A stretch of DNA of 64,000 nt from Paenibacillus sp. SZ31 (GCF_012912005.1 NZ_JABBEA010000010.1:62001-126000); one strand, 5' to 3'; numbered from the stretch's first letter, positions 25,074 to 34,090 are shown. The notes: a model not told the origin generated them from the letters alone. A program made the numbers and translations.

Positions 25074-25176
25074 GTTTTACACCTCTTAGGTATCTAGTTC
25101 TTCCATTAATTGCTATTTTTATTGTTGCAGTGTTGCATAGCATATTCCATTTTCTTAGAAAGCTACTTACCAATTT

Positions 25177-25605
25177 CTATGTATCCAAACTTCCATATCC
25201 ACCTATCTCTCGTTGGTCTCCCTTCATCTTTTCCAAAAGCTCCAAGATAACCTCATCCAACTCCTCAAGTACCTCACTCGGTGTAGGAGATTCCAGTATC
25301 CTTACCAAATCCGTCTGGATCAAACTTAGATGAGATATAGGTAATCGATCAATTAATCCGACCAAAATGAAATATTCCCACTGTGGATCTTGGGTTTGCA
25401 ATACATCCTTAATATGAGGAATTAAGTCTTCGCCCAGTCTCAATAGCAGATCCTCTATCGGCTTAGAGATAGGCCAATTCCCGTCTTGCAACCACTCCAT
25501 AAGCTCTGGGATGATAACTTTTAATTCGACATCACTAAATTCACTTAACTTGCGCACCGCTTCAAAATCAGACTTATCGCGGGGAAGATACTCCCTAATC
25601 TCCAT
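25177..25605 (-). CDS. DUF5071-like protein
   Basis: The 142-aa soluble protein shows the pattern YLPRDKSDFEAV, LMEWLQDGNWPISKPI and DPQWEYFILVGLI, which I recognise as DUF5071: HEAT-like helices, often found among immunity genes. It follows the Imm8-like gene in the same direction with a 103-bp gap and is also AT-rich, so the two probably form one orphan immunity cluster. Confidence 0.6.
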   Translation of the reverse strand: MEIREYLPRDKSDFEAVRKLSEFSDVELKVIIPELMEWLQDGNWPISKPIEDLLLRLGEDLIPHIKDVLQTQDPQWEYFILVGLIDRLPISHLSLIQTDLVRILESPTPSEVLEELDEVILELLEKMKGDQREIGGYGSLDT

Positions 25606-25725
25606 TTAAATCCCCTCTCCCATCCCATATAAATACTTTTGTTCTCTTCTATTACTCGACTGACTCTACATCCTCTACTCTGATATCAATATCATCTTGA
25701 TTCTCCGTCGTTGACATCGCATCTC

Positions 25726-26142
25726 TCATGCGAATAGTCCACCCCGAATTGCGTCCGCCTCACTTAGATGAGCACCATCTGGAGTATTTGGACAAGATAC
25801 CGCTATCGTTTCTGCTCTGGCCTGCCCAGGATAGGGTTCGTTTTCCGGGCCTCCATCCGTCCAGATTTCAACATAGGAGCCGATCTGCTGATTAGGCGCG
25901 TTGGAGAACCATTTTGCCGGATAATACCGACTGTCTCCCCCATTGGAACTGTAATCTTGAAATGCGGGATCAACAACAAGAATAGAATCGTCTTTGCGTT
26001 CAACCACATAACCAGTGAAACCTCTATCATCTGGTACATCCGTTGTAGTCTGCGCCGACTTACATGCATTTTGTTCCGCACATCCCGTAAGACATCCTAG
26101 CAAGATTGAAATTGATATGAAGGCTGTACGAAGATTGGACAT
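25726..26142 (-). CDS. Lipoprotein of DUF3221 type
   Basis: The 138-aa protein has a signal with lipobox (LLGCLTGC), and the DUF3221 stretch FTGYVVERKDDSILVVDPAFQDY, then GSYVEIWTDGGPENEPYPGQA. It is predicted to be attached to the outer face of the membrane. The function is unknown; related Bacillus YobA-like proteins are also uncharacterised. Confidence 0.72.
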   Translation of the reverse strand: MSNLRTAFISISILLGCLTGCAEQNACKSAQTTTDVPDDRGFTGYVVERKDDSILVVDPAFQDYSSNGGDSRYYPAKWFSNAPNQQIGSYVEIWTDGGPENEPYPGQARAETIAVSCPNTPDGAHLSEADAIRGGLFA

Positions 26143-26267
26143 ATGTCCGTCCTCCTTAACTATATTCCCTTTCTAATGCTAACGTCCAATACCAAGTTAT
26201 TGTTGCAAACACAGCCTTCAACTCATCCTCGTCTCTCACACGGCTCGTCTCAAGCAATCAGAATACT

Positions 26268-26597
26268 TCACTTCTTAATGTTTCTCTTATACAGATACCT
26301 GCCCCATACCACCAAAGCCGTACACAACAAGATCACACAATAGGCCCACACAAAAAACATGGCAAGCCCCAACCCGATGTTGGCATCCAGGCGCTCATCA
26401 AAGATCTTCGTGTACAACGCAAAACCGAGTGGCACGGCGCCAACAATGAAAAGTCCAATAAGCCATCCACCCCAGCGTCGGAAGCTGGAACCCCTGCCAT
26501 TACCGGTATGCTTGCGAATTCCTTGAATCAGAAACCACAAAATCAGAATAAATAATAGACAGGTCATAAGAATTTTCTGCATATCGCTCAACTGCAT
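26268..26597 (-). CDS. Three-span membrane protein, 109 aa
   Basis: There are three hydrophobic helices at about residues 8-25, 42-62 and 75-98, separated by a basic loop (RKHTGNGRGSSFRRWG). The family is not recognised. It has a GGAGGCGAACG site upstream of the ATG. Confidence 0.6.
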   Translation of the reverse strand: MQLSDMQKILMTCLLFILILWFLIQGIRKHTGNGRGSSFRRWGGWLIGLFIVGAVPLGFALYTKIFDERLDANIGLGLAMFFVWAYCVILLCTALVVWGRYLYKRNIKK

Positions 26598-26747
26598 CTC
26601 GTTCGCCTCCTACGTCATATATAATGATGAACATATTAACTCATTGAAGTTGAAGACTTAACTATCATTACCCGATTCTATGCCCATGATCACAGGCAGA
26701 CAACAGCATGGCACCCCAGACCCACACAATAATTATGAAAAAGAAAA

Positions 26748-26794
26748 TAACGCCACCGTCCTGACTCCTTCCAAGTCAAGAACGATGGCGTTAC
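26748..26794 (-). terminator. Terminator after ABC exporter gene
   Basis: A long imperfect stem (AACGCCA-CGT-TGACT with its complement) precedes TTATTTTCTTTTTC on the minus strand. Confidence 0.75.
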
Positions 26795-26831
26795 TTCTCA
26801 TATTTACATTGTTACATCCACATCGAATAGG

Positions 26832-28547
26832 TTACGAGCCAAACTGCGCATAGTGAAGGCGACTGTACACCCCACCTGCCGCGAGTAATTCTTCATGACG
26901 CCCCTGCTCCGTTATGCCTTGTTCAGCAACGACAATAATGCGATCTGCATTTTTGATCGTAGCCAATCGGTGAGCAATGACCAGTGTGGTCCGACCCTCG
27001 GACAGCTCAGCAAGCGATTGCTGAATCGCTGCTTCCGTTTCTGTATCCAGCGCTGATGTGGCTTCGTCCAGGATCAGAATTGGTGGATTTTTCAGGAACA
27101 TCCGTGCAATGGACAAACGCTGTTTCTGTCCACCGGACAGCTTCACGCCGCGTTCACCAATTAACGTATCCAATCCTTCGGGCATCGATTGAATCAAAGG
27201 TTCCATCTGTGCACGTCTAGCAGCCATCCAGATTTCTTCTTCGGACGCATCCAGCTTGCCATAGGCAATATTCTCGCGAATGGATCCATCGAAGAGGAAC
27301 ACGTCCTGTTGTACAATTCCGATATGACTACGCAAGGAATCCAGTGTCATATCCTGTATCTCCTGCCCATCGATCGTGATACGACCTTCCAGCACATCAT
27401 AGAACCGTGGCAGCAGACTGCATAGCGTTGTTTTACCTGCCCCCGATGGACCGACAAGCGCTACAGTTTCACCTGCACGTACGTTTAGATCAATACCTTT
27501 GAGCACAGGTTCCTGATCGGAATAACCAAAGGTTACTTGCTCATAACGAATATCTCCACGCAAATGGGATACCGTAACGGCCCCTGGACGATCTTCCACA
27601 TCCGGTTCCATATCAAGCAGCTCCGTATAACGTTTGAAGCCTGCAATCCCTTTTGGATACGTCTCAATAACCGAGTTGATCTTCTGGATCGGTGTCAAGA
27701 ACACATTGGATAACATAATAAATGCAATGAACTGACCGTAGGTCATACTGCCTTGAATGACAAACCACGTTCCACATACCAGGACAAAGAGGGATACCAG
27801 CTTCATCAGCATATAACTGACAGAGGAGTTCCAGGCCATGATTTTGTATGCGATTAGTTTGGTCTGACGGAAACGACCATTGTTCACAGCGAATTGTGCT
27901 TTTTCATGCTCTTCATTAGCAAAAGCCTGAACAACTCGGATACCTGTGATATTGTTCTCTACACGAGCGTTGAAGTCGGCAATATCACCGAACATTCGGC
28001 TGAATGCCTTGGACATTTTGCTACCAAAGTAGAGTGACAGATAAATAATCAACGGAACGATGATAAAGGTTAACACCGCCAGATTTCCATTAATGCTCAT
28101 CATGATGCTGAATGCACCAATCAGTGTCATCACCGCGATAAATACATCCTCTGGACCATGATGGGCAATCTCACCGATATCCATTAGATCGTTAGTCATG
28201 CGGGACACGAGGTGTCCTGTTTTTGTATTATCGAAGAAACGGAACGATAGCTTCTGCACATGATTAAACAGACTTTTACGCATATCCGTCTCAATGTTAA
28301 TGCCCAGCTTGTGTCCCCAATAGGTAACCACAAAGTTCAGAAATGAATTCAATAAGTAGATGCCCAGCAATGCCAGACAGGCCCATAGAATCCAGTCCCA
28401 GCGGCCGCCTGGCAGCAGATCATCGACTACCCGGTTGACCGCCAGTGGAAAAGCCAGCTCCAGCAGAGCGACTAGAATCGCACAACTGAAGTCAAGAATA
28501 AAGAGCTTTTTGTAAGGCCTGTAATAGGCAAAGAAACGGCGAAGCAT
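26832..28547 (-). CDS. ABC exporter, fused membrane and ATPase domains
   Basis: This is a 571-aa half-transporter of the MsbA/BmrA type that works as a dimer. An N-terminal six-helix domain (residues 1-310) contains SFRFFDNTKTGHLVSRMTND. The ATPase domain has Walker A GPSGAGKTT, Q-loop VQQDVFLFDGSIRENI, signature LSGGQKQRLSIAR, Walker B ILILDEATSALD and the switch His in VIAHRLAT. It lies 45 bp downstream of two siderophore-type permeases in the same direction, with its own AAGGAGG site. It could export a siderophore or another compound related to iron supply. Confidence 0.9.
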   Translation of the reverse strand: MLRRFFAYYRPYKKLFILDFSCAILVALLELAFPLAVNRVVDDLLPGGRWDWILWACLALLGIYLLNSFLNFVVTYWGHKLGINIETDMRKSLFNHVQKLSFRFFDNTKTGHLVSRMTNDLMDIGEIAHHGPEDVFIAVMTLIGAFSIMMSINGNLAVLTFIIVPLIIYLSLYFGSKMSKAFSRMFGDIADFNARVENNITGIRVVQAFANEEHEKAQFAVNNGRFRQTKLIAYKIMAWNSSVSYMLMKLVSLFVLVCGTWFVIQGSMTYGQFIAFIMLSNVFLTPIQKINSVIETYPKGIAGFKRYTELLDMEPDVEDRPGAVTVSHLRGDIRYEQVTFGYSDQEPVLKGIDLNVRAGETVALVGPSGAGKTTLCSLLPRFYDVLEGRITIDGQEIQDMTLDSLRSHIGIVQQDVFLFDGSIRENIAYGKLDASEEEIWMAARRAQMEPLIQSMPEGLDTLIGERGVKLSGGQKQRLSIARMFLKNPPILILDEATSALDTETEAAIQQSLAELSEGRTTLVIAHRLATIKNADRIIVVAEQGITEQGRHEELLAAGGVYSRLHYAQFGS

Positions 28548-28591
28548 GGACTGAAGTCCTCCTTATGCAACCACACATTGATGATTACGTT

Positions 28592-29623
28592 CTATTTCGT
28601 CTTGCTTAAGAGGTACAGGAAGTATGGCGCACCAATAATGGCAACCAGTATACCCGCAGGTATCTCTGAAGGCTGTAGAATGACACGGCCCAGCGTATCT
28701 GCAACGAGCACGAGCAATGAGCCAACCAGTGCAGATGCGGGTAAAAGGAACTGATGTTTTGGACCCACCAGACGACGCGCCAAATGCGGTCCGATCAGAC
28801 CGACAAAACCAATTCCCCCGCTCACAGATACACATGAGCCTGCAAGCCCTACGGCAGCCGCAAGCAGAATCAGACGCTCACGCTCAACCGGAGCCCCGAG
28901 TCCACTCGCAGTCTGGTCACCCAGATTAAGTACGTTCAATACTCGTGCCTTATACAGAACAATCGGTACAAGCACGATTAGAAACGGCAGCAATGCCGTT
29001 ACAAATTTCCAGTTCGAGCCCCAGATGCTGCCTGCCATCCAGGTAGCTACAAACTGATACTTTTCCGGACTAAGCCGCAAGGTAAGCACGATCATGACCG
29101 AGCTGATTCCTGCTGCTACCCCGATACCCGTAAGTAACATCCGAGTGGGCATAATGCCCTCTCCTTTTTTGTAAGAGAGCACATAGATCAGAAATGCAGC
29201 AAAACCGGAACCGATCAGGGCCAGAATTGGCAACAGAAATACCGGAGCCGCTGTGGTTGTCGGGAAAAAGGAAACAAATAACATAACGACAAGTCCAGCA
29301 CCTGCATTAATCCCGAGGATACCCGGATCTGCCAGCGCATTGCGAGATACCCCCTGCAAAATACAACCAGATAACGCAAGTCCTGCACCGACCATTACCG
29401 AAATAACGATACGCGGCAGACGGAATTCAAACAGGATCAATTCCTGTTTCGCCGTACCTCCGCCAAACAAGGTACGCATCACCTCAAGCGGCGAAAGCTT
29501 GGTAAAACCTGTGTTCATGCTCACCACAAAAGCCGTAATAATTAATAGGGCAAGCACAATGAGGACAATCGCGCTCTTGGCTCTCTTTTTGCGCTCTGCT
29601 CCAACTATTGTTGAGGATTCCAT
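28592..29623 (-). CDS. FecCD-type siderophore permease, second copy
   Basis: This inner-membrane permease of the FecCD/BtuC family has 343 aa and about ten hydrophobic helices. Its motifs are SGCILQGVSRNALADPGILGINAGAG, GIGVAAGISS, WMAGSIWGSNW, GIGFVGLIGPHLARRLVG, and the cytoplasmic helix contact near the end. It pairs with the upstream FecCD gene, from which it is separated by 2 bp, to form the transmembrane channel for ferric siderophore import. An AAAGGAGG site precedes the ATG. The usual substrate-binding lipoprotein and ATPase are not here and must come from elsewhere, as known for the yfiZ-yfhA pair of B. subtilis. Confidence 0.9.
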   Translation of the reverse strand: MESSTIVGAERKKRAKSAIVLIVLALLIITAFVVSMNTGFTKLSPLEVMRTLFGGGTAKQELILFEFRLPRIVISVMVGAGLALSGCILQGVSRNALADPGILGINAGAGLVVMLFVSFFPTTTAAPVFLLPILALIGSGFAAFLIYVLSYKKGEGIMPTRMLLTGIGVAAGISSVMIVLTLRLSPEKYQFVATWMAGSIWGSNWKFVTALLPFLIVLVPIVLYKARVLNVLNLGDQTASGLGAPVERERLILLAAAVGLAGSCVSVSGGIGFVGLIGPHLARRLVGPKHQFLLPASALVGSLLVLVADTLGRVILQPSEIPAGILVAIIGAPYFLYLLSKTK

Positions 29624-29625
29624 CG

Positions 29626-30681
29626 TTACAGAGTCCTCCTTTCTTTACGCGCCAGATACAGGAAGAATGGTACCCCGATGAGGGCAACCAATGCGCCAAT
29701 TGGCGTCTCGTACGGCGGGTTAATCATACGTGCAGCCAGATCCGCAAATACAAGTAACAGACTGCCCATTACTGCGGAACATGGAATAATCCAACGATAA
29801 TCTACCCCAACCATCTTTCGAGTAAGATGGGGAATAATAAGTCCAACAAAACCAACCGCACCCACAACGGACACAGCCGTACCCGCGAGGATCAGTACAA
29901 CAATCAGACCCACGAGCTTGATCAGCCCCGTACGTTGGCCCAAGCCAACGGCAATATCTTCTCCGAGGCTAAGCAGAGTAATGGAACGGGAGATGAGAAG
30001 ACCTGCAATCAGTGCAGCGAGTACCCATGGGAACATGACCTCCAGTTGAGACCACTTCGTTCCGGCTACACCGCCGGCTGTCCAGAAAGCCAGATCTTGT
30101 CCAATTCTGAAATACAATGCAATCCCTTCACTGAGTGCTGATAGCATCGCTGATACAGCTGCACCTGCAAGCACAAGGCGTAGAGGTGTAAGACCCGATT
30201 TGGAAGCTGCGCCAAAACCGTACACCAACAGAACACCAAGCCCTGCTCCAATGAATGAATACATAATGATGTACATAAACGGCAAGCCTGGGAAAAAGGC
30301 AAAACAGATCGCAAGCGCAAATCCAGCGCCCGCATTCAGCCCAAGCAGACCAGAATCGGCCAGCGGGTTACGGGTCATGCCTTGCATGATCGCACCAGCT
30401 ACAGCGAAGCATGCACCTACCATCGCCCCGCCAAGAATACGCGGCAATCGAATCTCCCATATGATCTGATGCGGAGTTAGCTCAGGATTGAAATCAAAGA
30501 TGGCTTTCCAGACAACACCAAGCTTAATATCAGCAGCGCCAAAAGAAATGGACAATGCCATGCCCAGAGCGAGTAGTAAAACTCCCCCTGTAAGAATAAG
30601 TGTGGCTGCCCACGGACGAGTGTGTATCTTCGCTGTGGGTGATTCCGGATTATGATTTGCTGGTGAAGCTTTTGAACTCAT
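29626..30681 (-). CDS. FecCD-type siderophore permease, first copy
   Basis: This 351-aa permease has the FecCD pattern: AGAIMQGMTRNPLADSGLLGLNAGAG, VLAGAAVSAMLSAL, WTAGGVAGTKW, GAVGFVGLIIPHLTRKMVG, and the closing PPYETPIGALVALIGVPFF. It forms the heteromeric channel with the next gene. Its ATG overlaps the stop of a 16-codon leader ORF as ATGA, and a Fur-like box lies 80 bp upstream, so iron-limited expression is likely. Confidence 0.9.
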   Translation of the reverse strand: MSSKASPANHNPESPTAKIHTRPWAATLILTGGVLLLALGMALSISFGAADIKLGVVWKAIFDFNPELTPHQIIWEIRLPRILGGAMVGACFAVAGAIMQGMTRNPLADSGLLGLNAGAGFALAICFAFFPGLPFMYIIMYSFIGAGLGVLLVYGFGAASKSGLTPLRLVLAGAAVSAMLSALSEGIALYFRIGQDLAFWTAGGVAGTKWSQLEVMFPWVLAALIAGLLISRSITLLSLGEDIAVGLGQRTGLIKLVGLIVVLILAGTAVSVVGAVGFVGLIIPHLTRKMVGVDYRWIIPCSAVMGSLLLVFADLAARMINPPYETPIGALVALIGVPFFLYLARKERRTL

Positions 30682-30728
30682 ACGCGCCCACCCTCGTTAT
30701 GAGTGGAGCTGCTCAAACCTATGTACAT
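30678..30728 (-). CDS. 16-codon leader ORF coupled to FecCD operon
   Basis: This ORF was read directly from the DNA. The ATG at 30728 has AGAGGTG at good spacing, a better site than that of the permease itself. The peptide MYIGLSSSTHNEGGRV ends in TGA overlapping the permease start (ATGA). It could set translation of the permease by coupling. It has no recognised domain. Confidence 0.45.
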   Translation of the reverse strand: MYIGLSSSTHNEGGRV

Positions 30729-30761
30729 AACAATCACCTCTCTATAAATACCGAACTTTAA

Positions 30762-30776
30762 TGATATTGATTCTCA
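30762..30776. promoter_or_regulatory. Fur-like box upstream of FecCD operon
   Basis: TGATATT-G-ATTCTCA matches the 7-1-7 Fur consensus TGATAAT-N-ATTATCA at all but two positions. Confidence 0.65.
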
Positions 30777-30874
30777 TTCCCATAGACCATTGTAAGTGAA
30801 TCCACGGACTCTGGCAATGGACAAATGGGACATGTTTATTGCATATATGAAGATTTGCACACAATTTTGCACGC

Positions 30875-30915
30875 AAAAAGGCTGTGCAGGAGCCAAAAAG
30901 CTCGAACACAACCTT
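30875..30915 (-). terminator. Terminator after GDPD gene
   Basis: An imperfect stem AAGG-TGTG-GGAGC/GCTC-CACA-CCTT with loop ends in five T on the minus strand. Confidence 0.6.
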
Positions 30916-30955
30916 GTGATTGCTTATGTAGAACACATGTATAACACAGACTCGA

Positions 30956-31693
30956 TTAACGGGCAGGTACCCTAATTAAGGATGCCAGGACATCAGGAAC
31001 ATCGGTAATAATGCCTTGCACACCCATGTCAATCATGGCTTGCATCTCGGCAGGATCATTCACCGTAAATGGATAGGTAACAACGCCATGTGACAATGCT
31101 GCGGCAACATCTTCATAGGCAACAGCCAGCTTGTAGGGATGAAGGCCGGAAGCTTCAACTTTGACGGCATAGTCATAGGGACGATACAACTTTTCCATAT
31201 ATAGAAGTGCTGTACGAATATCCGGGGCAAGACGCTTACACCTTACCAGCGAAGCATGATTGAAGCTAGACAGAACGACCTGTTGCTCCAGTTTCCAGTC
31301 CCGGATCGCCTGTATAATCTTCTCTTCCATTCCCTTGTAACTCACAATACCATTTTTCAACTCCAGATTAAGCAAGGTTCCTTTCCCCTCTACCAGCCTG
31401 AATAACTCCTCCAGAGAAGGAATGCGTTCCCCGGCAAAATCGTTGTGAAACCAGGACCCAGCATCGTATGTGCGTAATTGATCGTAAGTTATATCTTTAA
31501 CCCAGCCCTCTACACCCGCAGTCCGGCTTAACGTCTCATCATGAATCAGCACCAATCGGCCATCACTCGTCATCTGCACATCGGTTTCCATGCCTGTCGC
31601 TCCAAGCTCCAGGCTACGTTCAAAAGCAATCATCGTATTCTCCGGGCATACGGCAGATGCACCACGATGGGCAATAATTTCAAAGTTCCTCAT
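30956..31693 (-). CDS. Glycerophosphodiester phosphodiesterase
   Basis: This cytoplasmic GDPD/GlpQ-type TIM barrel hydrolyses glycerophosphodiesters to glycerol 3-phosphate and an alcohol. The catalytic stretch IIAHRGASAVCPENT is near residues 5-19, with metal ligands in ETDVQMTSDGRLVLIHDETLSRT. ELKNG lies mid-protein and GVQGIITDVPD is at the end. It has no signal peptide. The ATG at 31693 has GGAGG at 7 nt; frames to 31714 lack a site. Confidence 0.9.
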   Translation of the reverse strand: MRNFEIIAHRGASAVCPENTMIAFERSLELGATGMETDVQMTSDGRLVLIHDETLSRTAGVEGWVKDITYDQLRTYDAGSWFHNDFAGERIPSLEELFRLVEGKGTLLNLELKNGIVSYKGMEEKIIQAIRDWKLEQQVVLSSFNHASLVRCKRLAPDIRTALLYMEKLYRPYDYAVKVEASGLHPYKLAVAYEDVAAALSHGVVTYPFTVNDPAEMQAMIDMGVQGIITDVPDVLASLIRVPAR

Positions 31694-31928
31694 TCCAGCG
31701 CCTCCTGCGTTCAACGTTAACTCTATGATCTACACTATAAACACCGTTTGTTAGACCTGTATTAACAGAGCGTTTAATTGGTTGTTTACTTAGTCAATAC
31801 ATGCAGTATGGTTGAACATCCAACGGGCTGGGGATTCACTCATTTTTGCGAACTCAATCTGAAAATCGACATAATATAGTATGAACGAACGATGGAAGCA
31901 CTGCACTCCGTTATAAGGAGGTTGACTA

Positions 31929-32195
31929 TTGAATCCCTCAAAGAAAAAATCGACACCTACGCGTCCTCGCACATCCCAGTTACAGTCGGCTTCCAGGCTT
32001 TCCAGATCATCTGTCCATATCAAAAACAAATCCGGCAAGACGGCTAAACAGCGTTCCTATAACTCCAGTTCACCCAACACACTGGATCAGCTGGCTATTG
32101 TTGCAGCTATACTTTCCTTAATTGCTGCCGCCATCGGGCTATATATCGCCTGGAAATCGTTAAGTAATCCGAATCAAACTGCTGTTGTGGTGTAA
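31929..32195 (+). CDS. Small membrane protein with basic N-terminus, 88 aa
   Basis: The start is TTG with AAGGAGG eight bases upstream. The first 50 residues are Lys/Arg/Ser-rich and disordered. One transmembrane helix (AIVAAILSLIAAAIGLYIAW) follows, then a short tail. The family is not recognised; it may be sporulation related. A terminator follows. Confidence 0.6.
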   Translation: MNPSKKKSTPTRPRTSQLQSASRLSRSSVHIKNKSGKTAKQRSYNSSSPNTLDQLAIVAAILSLIAAAIGLYIAWKSLSNPNQTAVVV

Positions 32196-32233
32196 GCTGC
32201 TTAATACGCAGCTATTGGCTCAGGAGGCTCTCT

Positions 32234-32266
32234 CCTGCTTCTGACCTTATTCAGGGGCAGGTTTTT
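32234..32266 (+). terminator. Terminator after 31929-32195
   Basis: The stem CCTGC-CTGA/TCAG-GCAGG is followed by TTTTTGCTTTTT. Confidence 0.75.
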
Positions 32267-32320
32267 GCTTTTTCAATCGCTTAACGTATGCTGGAAACGT
32301 CAAAAAACCGTTCCCTGAAA

Positions 32321-32340
32321 CGCCGGCATGTACCGGCGTC
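32321..32340 (-). terminator. Hairpin after YjcZ-like gene 1
   Basis: The stem ACGCCGG/CCGGCGT lies downstream of the minus-strand YjcZ-like gene. The T-run follows only about 18 nt later, so the terminator role is tentative. Confidence 0.4.
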
Positions 32341-32414
32341 TCTTTGGAAAGGTCATTTTGTATCCGGGCGGCTGCCTCTGCAGCACGATCCCTCATCTCG
32401 GAATGTGGACCGAA

Positions 32415-32543
32415 TTACAGAATGAATGTACGAGAGATGATAACCAACAGAATGAACAACACCAGAATTGCTCCTGTCGATGTCCATGCTCCACCACTGA
32501 AGCCTCCGCCGTATCCGTAACCTGTGCCTTTAAGTTCGCTCAT
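32415..32543 (-). CDS. YjcZ-family small membrane protein, copy 1
   Basis: This gene was read directly from the DNA, 42 aa. A glycine/tyrosine-rich N-terminus (GTGYGYGGGFSGGAW) precedes one hydrophobic helix ending in isoleucines and SRTFIL. This is the YjcZ pattern of small sporulation-associated peptides. A GAGGGGAG site precedes the ATG. A second copy lies at 46214-46330. Confidence 0.82.
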   Translation of the reverse strand: MSELKGTGYGYGGGFSGGAWTSTGAILVLFILLVIISRTFIL

Positions 32544-32663
32544 GAGTGACACTCCCCTCTTCACTAAAGTACACTATAGACTATGTCCGATAGCGCAACT
32601 TGCTTGGGCAGATTGAAATTTCTCCTCAAAAGCGATTGGTTAAAGCCCTCTATTCTTGTATAA

Positions 32664-33248
32664 TCATTGTCCGTTCAGCTGTGACCACTTCTGGGTCAAC
32701 TCTGCCGGAATATAGGATGACATCTGATTGAGTAGTTCAGCTGGATCGGATTCCAGACTCCACAGACTAAGATGTGATGTGTTGGAGAACCCTTCCTGTA
32801 CGCTATGCTCTACCATCTTCATCAGCGGGCCATAATATCCGTTGACGTTCAATAAGCCGACAGGCTTGCGATGAATGCCAATCTGTGCCCAGCACAGTAC
32901 CTCAAAAAGTTCTTCAAATGTCCCCATGCCGCCAGGAAGTGCAATGAATCCATCGGATAATTCCGCCATCGTAGCCTTCCGTTCATGCATGGTTCCCACT
33001 TCAATCAGCTGTGTAAGCCCTCCATGGACAACCTCACCCCGGAACAATCCGGTAGGCATGACACCAATCACTTCTCCACCTTGCTTCAGAGCCGCATCGG
33101 CAACTGCGCCCATTAAGCCCATGCAAGAACCACCGTAAACCAGTGCATATCCGCGATCAGCAATCTGTTTGCCCAGTTGAACAGCCTTCTCTGTATAATC
33201 GGGGTGATTTCCCGGATTGGAGCCTGCAAAAACAGCTATACGTTTCAT
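32664..33248 (-). CDS. LOG family protein (YvdD-like)
   Basis: This Rossmann-fold enzyme resembles cytokinin-activating phosphoribohydrolases (LOG; TIGR00730), which cut nucleoside 5'-monophosphates to base and ribose 5-phosphate. Its 194 aa carry AVFAGSNPG at the start, LVYGGSCMGLMGAVADAAL, and the signature ALPGGMGTFEELFEVL near residue 103. The in vivo substrate in bacteria is uncertain. The upstream intergenic region contains repeat copy A. Confidence 0.9.
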   Translation of the reverse strand: MKRIAVFAGSNPGNHPDYTEKAVQLGKQIADRGYALVYGGSCMGLMGAVADAALKQGGEVIGVMPTGLFRGEVVHGGLTQLIEVGTMHERKATMAELSDGFIALPGGMGTFEELFEVLCWAQIGIHRKPVGLLNVNGYYGPLMKMVEHSVQEGFSNTSHLSLWSLESDPAELLNQMSSYIPAELTQKWSQLNGQ

Positions 33249-33280
33249 TGGGTTTCACTCCTTCTCATGATCTTTTTAGA

Positions 33281-33457
33281 TTGAACTAAAGAATATTTAC
33301 ACTTGCCACTTCGATGACAGAACAACCTTCCGATCGCTGTTATCCCCAGATTTTTTGATTCAATTTTACAAAGGTGAAAATCTGTTGATAAAGGCGAACG
33401 CTCCGCTTCTTCTGGTTATTTCTGCCTTCTACGTTCGCGTGTAAATGTTTAGTTCAA
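33281..33457 (-). repeat. Dispersed 176-bp element with terminal inverted repeats, copy A
   Basis: This non-coding element is 177 bp. Its ends are TTGAACTAAA-x-ATTTACAC and GTGTAAAT-x-TTTAGTTCAA. It matches copy B (40727-40901) in opposite orientation over its whole length, with best identity in the core TCTGGGGATAACAGCGAT and GAAGGTTxTTCTGTCATCG. An internal stem CAGATTTT/AAAATCTG and a GCGGAGC-GTTCGC arm suggest it can fold. Confidence 0.85.
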
Positions 33458-33530
33458 TTTTCTATTTTAATAATATATAACATGAATGTTATGGGTATGT
33501 ACAACAGGTTAACAGAACAAATGGATAAAA

Positions 33531-33560
33531 AAATACCCGGCCGTTTGCAGCCGGCCGGGC
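33531..33560 (-). terminator. Terminator after 33671-34090
   Basis: The stem CCCGGCCG/CGGCCGGG ends in ATTTTTTTATCC on the minus strand. The 422-bp gap 33249-33670 holds only this and repeat copy A. Confidence 0.85.
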
Positions 33561-33670
33561 TCCCATTTCAATACATATCAATTTAGAAGGGGTTGTTACT
33601 ACCTAATATACAGACCGAACATTAAATCCGTATGATCTTTGCATGAAATGAATATTAAATCTTCGTGGTA

Positions 33671-34090
33671 CTAACGGATCCCACGGCGTGAACGCACGAC
33701 AAACATATGCTTGTCTTTACGCAGAATCCGGCCATCTGCAAGTTCAACCTGATCCTCATCATGACGCAGAATCGTCGTGGATAACGCTACAATTTTGGCC
33801 CGGCGCCAGATCATAACCTGTGACTTGAAATAGATGGCATTTTCGAACTGAATCGCCTTTTTCATCACATATCCAACCTTGTGCACTTCAGAACGTGCTT
33901 TCTTTAAGGGAAGACTCTCTTCGGGAAGAGGTCTGATCATTGCGATATTGTCAAACGACACCTTAATCCGTTTCGGTCCGATTCGTACACATTCCCCTTC
34001 TTCATCCCACTCGACCAGCGTTCCCTTCAAAGGCTCTCGTATGCCTGTCGCACGATATACCGCTACTTTTCGTCCTATCCAATGTCGCAA
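33671..34090 (-). CDS. Conserved hypothetical, small beta-barrel N-terminus
   Basis: The product begins with an SH3/Sm-like stretch (GRKVAVYRATGIREPLKGTLVEWDEEGECVRIG), followed by a basic segment and DQVELADGRILRKDKHMFVVRSRRG. The family is not recognised; an RNA- or membrane-associated barrel is possible. I use a TTG start at 34090 because GGAGGTGA lies six bases upstream. ATG starts at 34105 and 34144 lack a site, and the last overlaps ung. It follows ung closely, so it is probably co-transcribed. Confidence 0.6.
   Translation of the reverse strand: MRHWIGRKVAVYRATGIREPLKGTLVEWDEEGECVRIGPKRIKVSFDNIAMIRPLPEESLPLKKARSEVHKVGYVMKKAIQFENAIYFKSQVMIWRRAKIVALSTTILRHDEDQVELADGRILRKDKHMFVVRSRRGIR

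Noticed and set aside
26690..26760. Hydrophobic minus-strand stretch that could be a small membrane peptide
   Set aside because: No ATG, GTG or TTG with an SD in that frame, and it lies just past the ABC exporter terminator.
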